Assembly: GCA_027533385.1 (NCBI GenBank)
Contig: JAPZUE010000007.1
Coordinates: forward strand, 248,001 to 312,000
Direction: 5' to 3'
Origin: Rhizobium sp.
GTDB lineage: Bacteria; Pseudomonadota; Alphaproteobacteria; Rhizobiales; Rhizobiaceae
Length of the DNA: 64,000 bases
Shown: positions 30,567 through 38,939 of the stretch, in pieces
How positions within the stretch are numbered: the stretch's first letter is position 1
Layout: the number at the start of each line of letters is the position of its first letter
The notes under the pieces: generated by a model
Told to the model about the DNA's origin: nothing
The model's database searches: none
What the model saw: only the letters and a program-made list of their open reading frames with translations
Program-made: the position numbers and the translations under genes

Positions 30567-31907
30567 ATGTCCACTCCCAAGAAGCCCGCTCCCGACAAGC
30601 GCCGCCTTACCCGTGCCGTGTATGATGCTGCCCAAGCCGACGGCACCGACTATGTGATATGGGACACAACCGTTCCGGGCTTCGGCCTGCGGGTGCGGCC
30701 TAGCGGCTCCAAGTCGTTCACCTACGTTTACCGCCAGCACGGCAAGTTGAAGCGCGTCACAATCAAGGCCACAACGCCGGATGAAGCCCGTGACCGGGCC
30801 AAGGCGCTCATGGCGGAGGTTGCGGGCGGTGGTGACCCGGTGGAGGCTAGGCAGGAGGCCCGCGCCGAAGCCGACCGCCGCCGGGCCGTGCCTAGCGTGG
30901 GCGACGTGTTGGACAGCTTCATAGAGAACCACGCCAAGGTGCATCTCAAGCCTAAGTCGTGGGGCGAGTACGCCCGCTGCGTGGAACGGCTGCTCAAGCC
31001 ACACATTGGCAGTCTGAAGATCGATGCGCTTGAGACAAAAGACGTCTCCGCCATGTACCAGCAGCTTTTGAAGCAGCCGCGCCGCGCTAAGAAGGGTGCA
31101 AAGCCAGCCCCGGCGACGACGCAGGCCAGCGGGGCCATCCGCGTTCTGTCGTCGGCTATGTCCTGGGCGGAGGAGGCGGGCCTGCGCCCGCCGGGCTCCA
31201 ACCCGGCGCGTATCCGCCTGAAGTCCAGCCGCCGCCGCCAGCGCTTGTTCAGTGACCAAGAGGTTTCGCGGATGCTGTCGGTGACCGATAGCCTCGCGGC
31301 AGAAGGGAAGCTTATCCCCCCGGTTGTTCTCGGTATCAAGTTGCTTTTCGCCACGGGATGCAGGGCCGGGGAGGTTTGCGCGCTACGGTGGGAGGACGTG
31401 GATTTTCAGCACGGACTTCTTCGCTGGTCGGACAGCAAGACCGGCTATCTCGAAAAGCCTATGACTGACGAGGCGCGCCAACTCCTGACTGACGCCGAGC
31501 GGGAGCAGCGGATAGTGGGAGTGCCGTGGGTCTGTGCGTCGCCGCTGTCTTCGGCCAAGGCCGCCAGCGGGCAGACGAGAACGCAGCCCAAGCATATCCG
31601 GGTGGAGACGCTGGAGGCTGGGTTCGAGCGGGTCATGAGCCGCGCCGCCGTCACCGCTGGGGAGAACGCTTCGCTGCATCTTATCCGCCACTGGTTCGCA
31701 ACCAAAACCTACACCGACAAGTCTATTCCGCTACCTGTGCAGATGGCGATTGTCGGCCACACGAGCGTTGCCACCGCAATGCGCTACGCTCACGTCGCTC
31801 GGGAGGAGCTTGTACAAGCCGCCCGTGAGGCCGCTACCCGCCGGGGCGCGGCTGTGGCTGCCGCGAGCAAGAGCGGGAAGGTGTTCAAGATCGGGGAGGG
31901 GGCCTAA
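30567..31907 (+). CDS. int: Tyrosine recombinase (phage/island integrase)
   Basis: Catalyses site-specific integration and excision at tRNA-Lys. 446 residues: N-terminal DUF4102-like arm-binding domain (about 15-100, GFGLRVRPSGSKSFTYVY), SAM-like core-binding domain (about 110-215), catalytic domain with R266 (GCRAGEV), K291 (KTG), H371-x2-R374 (HLIRH), H398 (GHTS) and nucleophile Y407 (RYAHV). All six active-site residues are present. ATG 30567 follows AGAGAGG; the upstream in-frame extension overlaps the repeats and is rejected. It ends in TAATG, overlapping the next gene. Confidence 0.93.
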   Translation: MSTPKKPAPDKRRLTRAVYDAAQADGTDYVIWDTTVPGFGLRVRPSGSKSFTYVYRQHGKLKRVTIKATTPDEARDRAKALMAEVAGGGDPVEARQEARAEADRRRAVPSVGDVLDSFIENHAKVHLKPKSWGEYARCVERLLKPHIGSLKIDALETKDVSAMYQQLLKQPRRAKKGAKPAPATTQASGAIRVLSSAMSWAEEAGLRPPGSNPARIRLKSSRRRQRLFSDQEVSRMLSVTDSLAAEGKLIPPVVLGIKLLFATGCRAGEVCALRWEDVDFQHGLLRWSDSKTGYLEKPMTDEARQLLTDAEREQRIVGVPWVCASPLSSAKAASGQTRTQPKHIRVETLEAGFERVMSRAAVTAGENASLHLIRHWFATKTYTDKSIPLPVQMAIVGHTSVATAMRYAHVAREELVQAAREAATRRGAAVAAASKSGKVFKIGEGA

Positions 31908-32581
31908 TGCAGGAGAACGCCGAACTTCCGCCATGGCCCAGAAGTACGAAGGATTGGGAGAGGCTCGGCGCGCTGGCCGACTACATCGACGACATGATCG
32001 CAAGGGAGCGCGAGAGCTGGATAGCCGAAGCAGGCGACCCACATTCAAAGCTGCTAAAAGAGCTGGAAGATGGAGAGCGGATCACCCAAGAGGAAGGGAA
32101 ACTCTTGGTGAGCGCGCTGCGGGTGGAAGGTGATAGCTGGCAGCGTATTGTCAGCCATCTTCATTTCAAGCTCGCCAGCCCGAAATTCTTCAAGCTGGTC
32201 ACCTTACTACTTGAGCATAACATTCTCTCTCGTACGCGGGAGCCAAATGCCGTCGCATATCGATACGAGCCGGGGGATTTAGCGGATGCAGAGGATTTGG
32301 AGCTGATCGAACGCATCTTACTCCGTCTCTATCGGGACGATGCTGCGACCAGAAAAAAGGATTCTTTGGGTCGGTATACGACAGCCGTAGCCGCGATCTT
32401 GAGGGCACCACCTGTTGATAGGAACGGTAGGAATGGTAGGCGCATCGCCAGCGATGAGCAACGGTTCGTAGCGAACGCCGCAGACATTGGCTCGCTCAAG
32501 AAAAGGATGGCGCGGGACAACTTCTTGCTCTCGGTAATTGATACACATATTCGGCTTCTGTTCCCAGAACTAAAAAACTAG
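31907..32581 (+). CDS. Hypothetical protein, possible winged-helix
   Basis: 224 residues, soluble, no family recognised. The start shares one base with the integrase stop, so the two are coupled. The middle (about 70-125: DSWQRIVSHLHFKLASPKFF, then LLLEHNILSRTREPNAVAYRYEP) reads like a winged-helix fold, with a helix followed by a beta-hairpin wing. A regulatory or excision role beside the integrase would fit, but this is inference. A perfect inverted repeat, AACTAGCCCG/CGGGCTAGTT, covers its stop codon. Confidence 0.7.
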   Translation: MQENAELPPWPRSTKDWERLGALADYIDDMIARERESWIAEAGDPHSKLLKELEDGERITQEEGKLLVSALRVEGDSWQRIVSHLHFKLASPKFFKLVTLLLEHNILSRTREPNAVAYRYEPGDLADAEDLELIERILLRLYRDDAATRKKDSLGRYTTAVAAILRAPPVDRNGRNGRRIASDEQRFVANAADIGSLKKRMARDNFLLSVIDTHIRLLFPELKN

Positions 32582-32663
32582 CCCGCCTGACGGGCTAGTT
32601 AGGGTTAGGCCCGCTTAGGCCGTATATTTCACGTGTAAGCCAGTTCTAACACCGGAGAACACG

Positions 32664-32885
32664 ATGAATATCAATCCTGATCCGCTCCTATCCCAAGAAG
32701 ACGCAGCTGCGTTTCTTGGTCCTCCGGGCAAACCCGTGCCGCTCGCCACAATGCAATGGTGGAGATATCGCAAGCGCGGCCCTAAATATACGAAAATCGG
32801 CCGGCACGTATACTACAGACAGTCTGCGCTTAATGAATTTGTACAGCGCGCAGAGGTCTCTACTGAGGAGGCCGTCGATGCCTGA
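32664..32885 (+). CDS. AlpA/excisionase-like helix-turn-helix protein
   Basis: 73 residues. Pattern LSQEDAAAFLG ... TMQWWRYRKRGPKYTKIGRHVYYRQSALNEFV is the MerR-like winged helix of AlpA/Xis proteins: recognition helix, then the wing KIGRHVYY. Such proteins activate integrase/excision in P4-like and PICI satellites. It follows a 78-bp gap and starts the replication module; its stop overlaps the next gene (ATGCCTGA). Confidence 0.85.
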   Translation: MNINPDPLLSQEDAAAFLGPPGKPVPLATMQWWRYRKRGPKYTKIGRHVYYRQSALNEFVQRAEVSTEEAVDA

Positions 32886-33231
32886 GCAAAATTACGGCCC
32901 GGCGGCGACTTCCACCTCGCCCCGGGCCTCTGGTCTTTCGCCCCTTCTTAAAGCGTTGGACGTGGAAGAGTATACCGTCTGCACGGGCCTAGGTAAAGTT
33001 GTGGATGCTCTGAACGGACCCGATATAGTTAAGAATAGGCAAGGTAAACGTAGATGGTTTAAGGCCGACTGCACCTTTTGCGAGGAGCTGTTAATTGGCC
33101 CCGGATACCTTTGCGACGAACTGCCGCCGTCGCTGCGCCATACACTGCTAATCGAGCCTCTAAGAAATGGCGAAGTATTCTACGCTTGCCGCATGTGCGG
33201 CCATCTCGGATTTGTCGGAGGTCGCCCATGA
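32878..33231 (+). CDS. Small zinc-ribbon-like protein
   Basis: 117 residues. Two CxxC knuckles, ADCTFCEEL (about 62-65) and ACRMCGHLG (about 103-106), suggest a zinc ribbon; the N-terminal part carries EYTVCTGLGKVVDAL. It overlaps both neighbours (8 bp with the AlpA-like gene, 4 bp with the primase). No family name is supported. A role with the primase, such as DNA binding at the origin, is inference from position. Confidence 0.7.
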   Translation: MPEQNYGPAATSTSPRASGLSPLLKALDVEEYTVCTGLGKVVDALNGPDIVKNRQGKRRWFKADCTFCEELLIGPGYLCDELPPSLRHTLLIEPLRNGEVFYACRMCGHLGFVGGRP

Positions 33232-34718
33232 CCGAGGCCCAGCGACATGCCGAGAGCCTTTTGGAACTGTTCCGGGGGGCGGAGGAGCGGCACGGGACAT
33301 ACACCAAGCGGCTCCGGCTGGTCGGCCAGAAGATGGAGATGAAAGACGAGCACGGTAATGGACCGCTCGACGTCAAGGAGCCTGCCACGGCGGAGTTGTG
33401 GGAGCGCCATCTCGCCGGTGCCCGTCCGCTCGGGGTGAGCCCGCTCCGAGAGGACGGAATGTGTCGGTGGGGCGTAATCGATGTGGACCAGTACGACGGG
33501 CTGCTGGACCACGCCGCTTTGGTACGGGACATCGGACGCCTCGGTCTGCCGCTGGTCTGCGCCCGGTCCAAGAGCGGCGGGGCGCACCTTCTGACCTTCG
33601 CTGGCGACTGGATGCCTCAGGCGGAAATGAACAAGCGGCTCCGAGAGTGGGCGGGGCGGCTGGGTCACGCGGACGCGGAAGTCTATCCCCCGGCAAACGG
33701 CGCGGGCAACTGGCTTAACATGCCGTATCTTGGCGGCGACACCAGTGATCGCTGCGGCTTGAAGGATAAGGGTATGGGCATGACCGTTGCCGAGTTCCTT
33801 GCGGCAGCGGAGCGCGTCAGGCAAATGCCGCAGCCGACCTTGAAGAGCAGGGCGCGTAGGGTGCTGGCCGAATACTCCGCAGAGATCGCTGCATGCGCTG
33901 AGGGAGGGAGGGCAAAGCTCGTCTATGGTAGGGCAAAGGATATGGGGCGGCTGGTTGGCAAAGGTGAGGTCGAAGTGGATGAGGCTCAAGCCGCTCTCCT
34001 TGACGCTGCGGTTGCTTGTGGGCTGGGCGCATCCGAAGCGCTCGGCCACATTCGCAGCGGCCTTAAGGATGGCGCAGCAGAACCCGATGAACCGTCACCC
34101 TCTAACCGGAGTCGCATCCCAATCATCGAGCGAATTGTGATCCTGACTGGCGGGGACGAGCGGCTTTGGCGCGTCACGGTACAAGGCCACGGAGAGATCG
34201 TACTTCCGCCCAAGGAGGTGGTCCACTTTTTCAGCTTTAATGTGCGGTGCGCAGAAGAGCTTCAGGTGGTGTTCCATCAGCCCAAGGCTGCCGAATGGTC
34301 GGACACGATTGCAGATGCGCTTCAGTTTGCTGACGAGGAGGCTCTGCCCAGAGACGAGACGGTAGGCGGGGCATTCCATGATCTGCTGACAGCCTTCTGC
34401 AACGACCGCCACCGCGCCGAGAATCTGGAGGAGGTTCTGCTGGGTAAGCCTTTTGTCGATGACCACGAAGGGCGGACTTACTTCCGCTTTGCCGATCTGA
34501 TGGGGTTCCTGCGGAGCAGTGGCGACGGTGGCTTCAAGGCTATGAGCCGCCACGCAGTTGGGAAGTTGCTCAAGGCGACAGGAACCGAGGGCGCCGACCA
34601 CGGCAAGACAACAAAACCCTTGAAGGGGCGCATCACCGAATTGCGCTGGGTAAGGACCGGTCTGCTGGATAAGCCGGTCGAACTGCCCCTACCTCGGATA
34701 GAGAAACCTACGATTTAA
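33228..34718 (+). CDS. AEP-superfamily (TOTE-type) DNA primase
   Basis: 496 residues. The archaeo-eukaryotic primase core is visible: RWGVIDVDQYD with catalytic D85 and D87, and ARSKSGGAHLLTF with H120, the TOTE-conflict-system style of primase/polymerase. C-terminal part (about 400-470) has YFRFADLMGFLRSS and AMSRHAVGKLLKATG, a helix-turn-helix-like primase-associated region. No helicase domain is fused, unlike P4 alpha or many Pri-Rep proteins, so the element would rely on a host or helper helicase. Coupled by ATGA to the zinc-ribbon gene; ATG follows GGAGG. The origin-like region lies directly downstream. Confidence 0.82.
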   Translation: MTEAQRHAESLLELFRGAEERHGTYTKRLRLVGQKMEMKDEHGNGPLDVKEPATAELWERHLAGARPLGVSPLREDGMCRWGVIDVDQYDGLLDHAALVRDIGRLGLPLVCARSKSGGAHLLTFAGDWMPQAEMNKRLREWAGRLGHADAEVYPPANGAGNWLNMPYLGGDTSDRCGLKDKGMGMTVAEFLAAAERVRQMPQPTLKSRARRVLAEYSAEIAACAEGGRAKLVYGRAKDMGRLVGKGEVEVDEAQAALLDAAVACGLGASEALGHIRSGLKDGAAEPDEPSPSNRSRIPIIERIVILTGGDERLWRVTVQGHGEIVLPPKEVVHFFSFNVRCAEELQVVFHQPKAAEWSDTIADALQFADEEALPRDETVGGAFHDLLTAFCNDRHRAENLEEVLLGKPFVDDHEGRTYFRFADLMGFLRSSGDGGFKAMSRHAVGKLLKATGTEGADHGKTTKPLKGRITELRWVRTGLLDKPVELPLPRIEKPTI

Positions 34719-35112
34719 AATGACTTGGAATAATGCGGGGCTCGTTGCCGGTCGATCCGGGGCGAGCCCTAAATGCGTCTAAAGCCGTTTAGTACCGTCC
34801 AAAGCCTATTCCCGGGGAAACGACTTTGCCGCAAGCCTCTGTAAACGCTACGTAATACGTATGTGTAAAGCTCTTAAAGCCGTTAAAGCCGTTACCCGCG
34901 CGCGCCCCTATATGTACACGGGCGTACGTGTACGCGCGCGAGTAACGGCTTTTAGGCTTTAAGGGAAATAGGTTGCGGTGGCGCGGTATATGCGTCCCCC
35001 CGGCCAGACCGGGCGCCAAGGTCGCGTGTGGGACGCTGGACGCGCGCGGCGGGGCGACGGCTAGGGCGGGGCTCGGGCGGGCCTAAAGGGCGTGTGGCGG
35101 CCTATGGGGCGG
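34719..35112. other. 394-bp non-coding origin-like region
   Basis: Convergent space between the primase and a minus-strand gene. It contains AAAGCCGTT iteron-like repeats (34781-34789, 34876-34884, 34885-34893 and inverted at 34944-34952), a long inverted repeat, alternating CG/TA tracts, and a G-rich stretch with four GGG runs (35064-35081). No credible protein frame. Confidence 0.6.
34873..34963. repeat. 31-bp imperfect inverted repeat with iteron-like arms
   Basis: Left arm 34873-34904 (CTTAAAGCCGTT, AAAGCCGTTAC, then CGCGCGCG) pairs almost completely with right arm 34933-34963 (CGCGCGCG, then GTAACGGCTTTT and GGCTTTAAG). The 28-nt loop is itself rich in GTAC/TACG. Too long for a normal terminator; a replication origin is the better reading. 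Confidence 0.7.
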
Positions 35113-35307
35113 TTAAATTTTAAGCTCTGTTTTTAGCGCCATCACCCGACGCAAATCATCGTTTACGAAGTTATCAGAAGGAACGTGTTGCAGCATGGCG
35201 TCAACGGTACTCTTTAAGGCCTTGGCATCTTCTTCTGCAAGAATTTCGCGAGAGGCGGCGTTAATCTGCCTACGTATAGATCGAAGAGCCAAGTACGGAT
35301 TGACCAT
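35113..35307 (-). CDS. Small helical hypothetical protein
   Basis: 64 residues, predicted mostly helical, soluble (SIRRQINAASREILAEEDAKALKST...). Second gene of a two-gene minus-strand unit: its ATG lies 18 bp after the stop of the membrane-protein gene, with TAAGAGAC before it. It faces against the phage-like genes on both sides, as accessory (cargo) genes often do. AT-richer than the surroundings. Function unknown. Confidence 0.6.
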   Translation of the reverse strand: MVNPYLALRSIRRQINAASREILAEEDAKALKSTVDAMLQHVPSDNFVNDDLRRVMALKTELKI

Positions 35308-35325
35308 GTCTCTTAAATATCGTAT

Positions 35326-35724
35326 TTATATGTTCATTTTTGTATTCAAATAGACTACAAATGGTACATAAATTATTGTTGGAATCCATTCAAAGGCTAG
35401 CCGCCAGCGTTCGTATTCCGGATCTTTCCCAATTCCGATCAAAGTAACAGAAAGAGCTGCCCACGCCAGCAACAGAAACATTACTAAAAGTATCCGGAGA
35501 AGAACGTAGGCGGCATCATAAGCTGCGTAGTTATCTTTAGCACGATAAATGCCGGCGGACACGTTCTTGAGCCGCAAAAACATTCGCCTCTTGTACCGTT
35601 TCGAACTGGAGTTACTCCACCACTTCGCGCCAAAGAGTGATACTGGAAGTAGTGCTACCGTTACGGCGAGGCTAGCAAAAAATGCATAGCTAGGTCTGCC
35701 GAGTATTTGATCGAGAAATTCCAT
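35326..35724 (-). CDS. Membrane protein with three helices, element cargo
   Basis: 132 residues. Hydrophobic helices at about 13-33 (FFASLAVTVALLPVSLF), 75-97 (LLRILLVMFLLLAWAALSV) and 113-130 (IPTIIYVPFVVYL), with a basic loop (KRYKRRMFLRLKNV) between the first two. ATG 35724 has GGTG 6 nt upstream; GTG 35733 and TTG 35736 are alternatives. Lower GC than its neighbours, oriented against them, and paired with a small soluble protein. Superinfection exclusion or another phage-interference role is possible but unproven. Confidence 0.65.
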   Translation of the reverse strand: MEFLDQILGRPSYAFFASLAVTVALLPVSLFGAKWWSNSSSKRYKRRMFLRLKNVSAGIYRAKDNYAAYDAAYVLLRILLVMFLLLAWAALSVTLIGIGKDPEYERWRLAFEWIPTIIYVPFVVYLNTKMNI

Positions 35725-36005
35725 AAGCTTCACCAATTTTTCTGATGATGCATTCTCGGGGGTTGTAGAGGTGAAGTAAATACCCGTGGGTAGTTCTCCC
35801 CAGAGCTCTCACGTCCCACACCCCGGCGCAAAGACCTAGGCGAATTGCCCATCTCCGATTGCAGCCTACTAATAGCCTATTAGCCCTTGGACCCGTCTTA
35901 GCCCTTTAAAACCATTACGTTTTTTAGTAGTACTACCCTAGATTGATAGCGCTGGGGTATCGCAGGGGTAACTGCGAACCCGCCGCGACGGTTAGTAGGA
36001 TCGTA

Positions 36006-36587
36006 ATGGGCAAGCCAGGTCCAGAGTGTACAGTCTGCCAGCATCGCGAGAGGGCCGCGATCGAACTGGCGCTCGCGCGGAATGTACCGTTCGCTGCCTT
36101 GGCGCGCCGCTACAAGATGGGGACCGATCCTCTCCGCCGCCACGCCAAGAACCACATGCCTCCGCAGCTTCGCGCTAAGCTCCTCGCCGGGCCGGATTTG
36201 CCCATGGACCTTGACCGGCTGAGGGAGACGGAGTCCCAGAGCCTGCTGGCCAACATCGTAGCCATTCGTCACCGGCTCTTCGCCATGATGGACCGCTGCG
36301 AGGAGGTTGCGGACACAGCCGGGGCTCAGCGGGTGGCCAGCCAGTTGCACCGCAACTTCGAGCTAACCGGCAAGCTGTTGGGCGACCTCAACACCGGCAC
36401 CACGATCAACAACAACATCCTCATATCGCCGGTCTACATCGAGATGCGCACTGAACTGGTGCGGGCCCTCAGGGACCATCCCGAAGCACGACAGGCCGTG
36501 GCCCAGGTACTCCATGGGCTAGAGAGTAAGTTCGCTGAGGGGGCGGTAATCGACCACAGTTACGCCAGCGGGAGTGCTGGCTCATGA
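36006..36587 (+). CDS. Terminase small subunit-like protein
   Basis: 193 residues. N-terminal CTVCQHRERAAIELALARNVPFAALARRYKMGTDPLRRHAKNH is a zinc-knuckle plus helix-turn-helix found at the start of some phage small terminase proteins; the rest is helical with TGKLLGDL. ATG 36006 follows AGGAT; the upstream TTG frame is rejected. The 281 bp before it has no gene. Position immediately before the terminase ATPase supports the call. Direct evidence of pac/cos recognition is lacking. Confidence 0.6.
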   Translation: MGKPGPECTVCQHRERAAIELALARNVPFAALARRYKMGTDPLRRHAKNHMPPQLRAKLLAGPDLPMDLDRLRETESQSLLANIVAIRHRLFAMMDRCEEVADTAGAQRVASQLHRNFELTGKLLGDLNTGTTINNNILISPVYIEMRTELVRALRDHPEARQAVAQVLHGLESKFAEGAVIDHSYASGSAGS

Positions 36588-36736
36588 AGCGCCGGGAGCC
36601 GCAGCCCCTCGGCGTGGGCAGACCGGCGGCTGCATCGCGCAGGACCCTTCCTTCTGGTCATAGTGCGCGTCGCCCCGGTTGCTGGCTAGCCCGGGCGCGC
36701 TGGTCTGCCCGAACCACCGGGAGCCGCCCATGCTAG
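36584..36736 (+). CDS. Possible 50-residue arginine-rich protein between terminase genes
   Basis: Open frame starting at an ATGA overlap with the preceding stop and ending in a stop that overlaps the ATG of the terminase ATPase (ATGCTAG). Arginine-rich, low complexity, no family. The double overlap suggests translational coupling, but frames of this length are common in GC-rich DNA. Confidence 0.3.
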   Translation: MKRREPQPLGVGRPAAASRRTLPSGHSARRPGCWLARARWSARTTGSRPC

Positions 36737-37473
36737 CGCGCGACTTTTCAAGGGCTTTGGACCCGGTACTGCTAGCCAAAGATTGCGGTATCGCACTCGA
36801 TCCGTGGCAGGCCGACCTTATGCGCCAGAACCCCCGGCGAGCGCTGCTGCTCTGCTCACGCCAGTCGGGCAAGTCCACCGTCGCGGCTTTCCTTGTGCTG
36901 AACACTGCCCTCTACGTGCCGCAGGCGCAAATCGTGGTCGTCAGTCCTACGCAGCGCCAATCCGGGGAACTGTTCCGGAGCATTGTTGGGTTCCTCGGTA
37001 GGCTCCCCGGAGCGCCACGGCTCACTTCCGAGAGTGTTCAGCGGGCCGAGCTATCCAACGGAGCCCGCATTCTGGCTCTACCCGGGACTGAAAAGACCAT
37101 TCGCGGCATCGCTGGCGTCGATCTCGTCGTAATCGACGAGGCCTCCCGAGTGGAGGACGAACTACTCACGGCGGTGCGCCCGATGATGGCTACAAAGCCC
37201 GAGAGCCGACTAATTGCCCTGACTACGCCAGCTGGCAAGCGCGGTTGGTTCTACGAGGCTTGGGTGGGTGACGAGAAGTGGCACCGCGTGAAGGTTCCGG
37301 CGAGCATGTGTCCGCGCATCACTCAGGAGTATCTGGACGAGGAGCTAAAGGCTCTCGGCGCGCTACGGTTCAGCGAGGAATACGAACTGGCCTTCCACGA
37401 TCCCGATGAAGCCGTGTTCCCGCTATCCGTCATTGAGGCGGCATTTTCTGACGAGGTAAGGCCGCTATGGTGA
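36730..37473 (+). CDS. Terminase large subunit, ATPase part
   Basis: DNA-packaging motor ATPase. 247 residues covering only the ATPase half: LDPWQADLM (Q motif-like), Walker A SRQSGKST near 47, Walker B VDLVVIDEAS near 135, and the coupling motif ALTTPAGKRGWFY near 165. It stops at DEVRPLW, the point where a normal TerL continues into its nuclease domain. The stop overlaps the next start (ATGGTGA), so ATPase and nuclease are made as two coupled proteins. ATG 36730 follows GGGAGCCGCCC. Confidence 0.88.
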   Translation: MLARDFSRALDPVLLAKDCGIALDPWQADLMRQNPRRALLLCSRQSGKSTVAAFLVLNTALYVPQAQIVVVSPTQRQSGELFRSIVGFLGRLPGAPRLTSESVQRAELSNGARILALPGTEKTIRGIAGVDLVVIDEASRVEDELLTAVRPMMATKPESRLIALTTPAGKRGWFYEAWVGDEKWHRVKVPASMCPRITQEYLDEELKALGALRFSEEYELAFHDPDEAVFPLSVIEAAFSDEVRPLW

Positions 37474-38198
37474 GTTTTGATCTGACGCAGTTCTGGGGCA
37501 GCAGTCGGAGCGGCCCGGTGATCGAGGCGGCAACTCCGCTTAGCCGATACATCATGGGTGCGGACCTCGGCCAGTCTTCGGACCCCACGGCAATCTGCGT
37601 TTTGCACCATACGGTCACACCTCTGGACGAGTGGGACCACGAGATGGGTGGCGAAGTGAAACCGAAGCGGAGCCGTCAGCGGTCGCGGGTACGCTACGAC
37701 ATCCGATATCTCTCACGCATTCCACTCGGCACATCCTATCCGCAGATTGTCCAGTAGGTGGGTGACCTACTTGCTCGCCCGCCGCTCAATGACGGCTGCG
37801 AGCTCGTGGTTGACGAGACCGGGGTCGGTAGAGCCGTTGCGGACATCTTCGACAGCGCGGGTTTAGCGCCGACCCGCGTTACCATCACCGCCGGAAACGA
37901 GACAACCCGACAGGGAGCCCGTCGCTGGCATGTACCCAAGTCGCTTCTCATTAGCACGCTAGACGCGATGCTGCACACCGGAGCGCTTCGCTTCTCCCCG
38001 GACCTCACGGATGCCGGGGCACTGGCTGAAGAACTGAAGGACTTCCGCCGCAAGGTCAGCGAGGCCGGAAGGTCAACCTTCAATGCTCGCACGGGCAAGC
38101 ACGACGACCTCATTCTCAGCATTGCCATCGCCCTCTGGCGGGCTGCCACACCGCGCGGAGCATCCGGCGGGCAGGTGGAGGCCAGCGGCCTACTTTAA
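37467..38198 (+). pseudogene. Terminase nuclease part, interrupted by in-frame TAG
   Basis: RNase H-like terminase nuclease. First segment (96 residues) has GADLGQSSDPTAI with the first catalytic Asp (D33). After TAG at 37755-37757 the same frame continues from GTG with VVDETGVGRAV and KHDDLIL, the second and third acidic clusters. CAG precedes the stop, and family context (YPQIV-x-QVGDLL) suggests that a single C-to-T change turned CAG into TAG. The stop separates the catalytic Asp residues, so without readthrough or suppression the nuclease is inactive. GTG 37758 could restart the second half. Not a frameshift. Confidence 0.75.
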
Positions 38199-38211
38199 CG
38201 GAGACACAGAC

Positions 38212-38928
38212 ATGAAACTCAAGATCGCTGCCGACCTGAACGAGGCTTTGGTCGAACACCACCACCCGCAGGACGAGCGCGGACAGCCGAAGCCAGACCC
38301 CGCCGTGGCCGTTCTGGCGGCTGCCGTCAAAACTGCCCGGGAGAGTGCCGAACGACTGGCCGCTGCTGCCGACGCCATTGCAGCCGACCGCACCATGACG
38401 CCCGAGGCCCGGGCCATCCGCCTCAGAGAGAATGCGCTCAAGCTGGCCGAGGCGACTGCTGCCCGATTGGACACGGCTCAAGCTGCGGTGCGGGAGGAGC
38501 TTGCTCAGATCGACGCGACACTTCGCACTCCCCCGGCAGCCGATCCGGGGAGCGCTGCGCTGGAAACCGAGATTCGCGCCCGGTTAGCCTCCATGAGCGA
38601 CAAGGACCGGCAAGCCGCCATCAACACAGCATTCTCGGAGCGGGACACGTTGTTGGTGGGTGCGGTCTTGCGCGGCCCGGCCTTTCTCTCGGGTATGTCG
38701 CGGGCAACCTACGAAATGGCCATCCACCGTTACGGCCAGACGTTCTACCCCGAGCAGCATAAGCGCCGCGCACGGCTACAGGCCGCGCTGGACGCCGCCG
38801 AGCGCTGCGGGCGGAGCTTCCTAGGCTTCGTCTCCCCGGCCATCGCCAGCGAGGCCGCACGGCTCGCGGATGCTGCCGACCGCGCCCGGGGTGCGGAAGA
38901 AGCCCTGCGTGCCGACATCTCAAACTAA
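38212..38928 (+). CDS. Hypothetical helical protein of the packaging module
   Basis: 238 residues, alanine-rich and strongly helical; the segment of about 25-125 looks like coiled coil (ARESAERLAAAADAIAAD, LKLAEATAARLDTAQAA). The C-terminal part has SGMSRATYEMAIHRYGQTFYPEQHKRRARLQAAL. No family recognised. It starts 13 bp after the terminase nuclease and precedes another small protein, the position usually held by portal or scaffold genes, but it has none of their motifs. Confidence 0.6.
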   Translation: MKLKIAADLNEALVEHHHPQDERGQPKPDPAVAVLAAAVKTARESAERLAAAADAIAADRTMTPEARAIRLRENALKLAEATAARLDTAQAAVREELAQIDATLRTPPAADPGSAALETEIRARLASMSDKDRQAAINTAFSERDTLLVGAVLRGPAFLSGMSRATYEMAIHRYGQTFYPEQHKRRARLQAALDAAERCGRSFLGFVSPAIASEAARLADAADRARGAEEALRADISN

Positions 38929-38939
38929 GGAGAACACAC

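Noticed and set aside
32576..32600. Perfect hairpin AACTAGCCCG/CGGGCTAGTT as a terminator
   Set aside because: It overlaps the stop codon and lacks a downstream T-run on the plus strand; it may be an operator for the AlpA-like gene, but nothing decides this.
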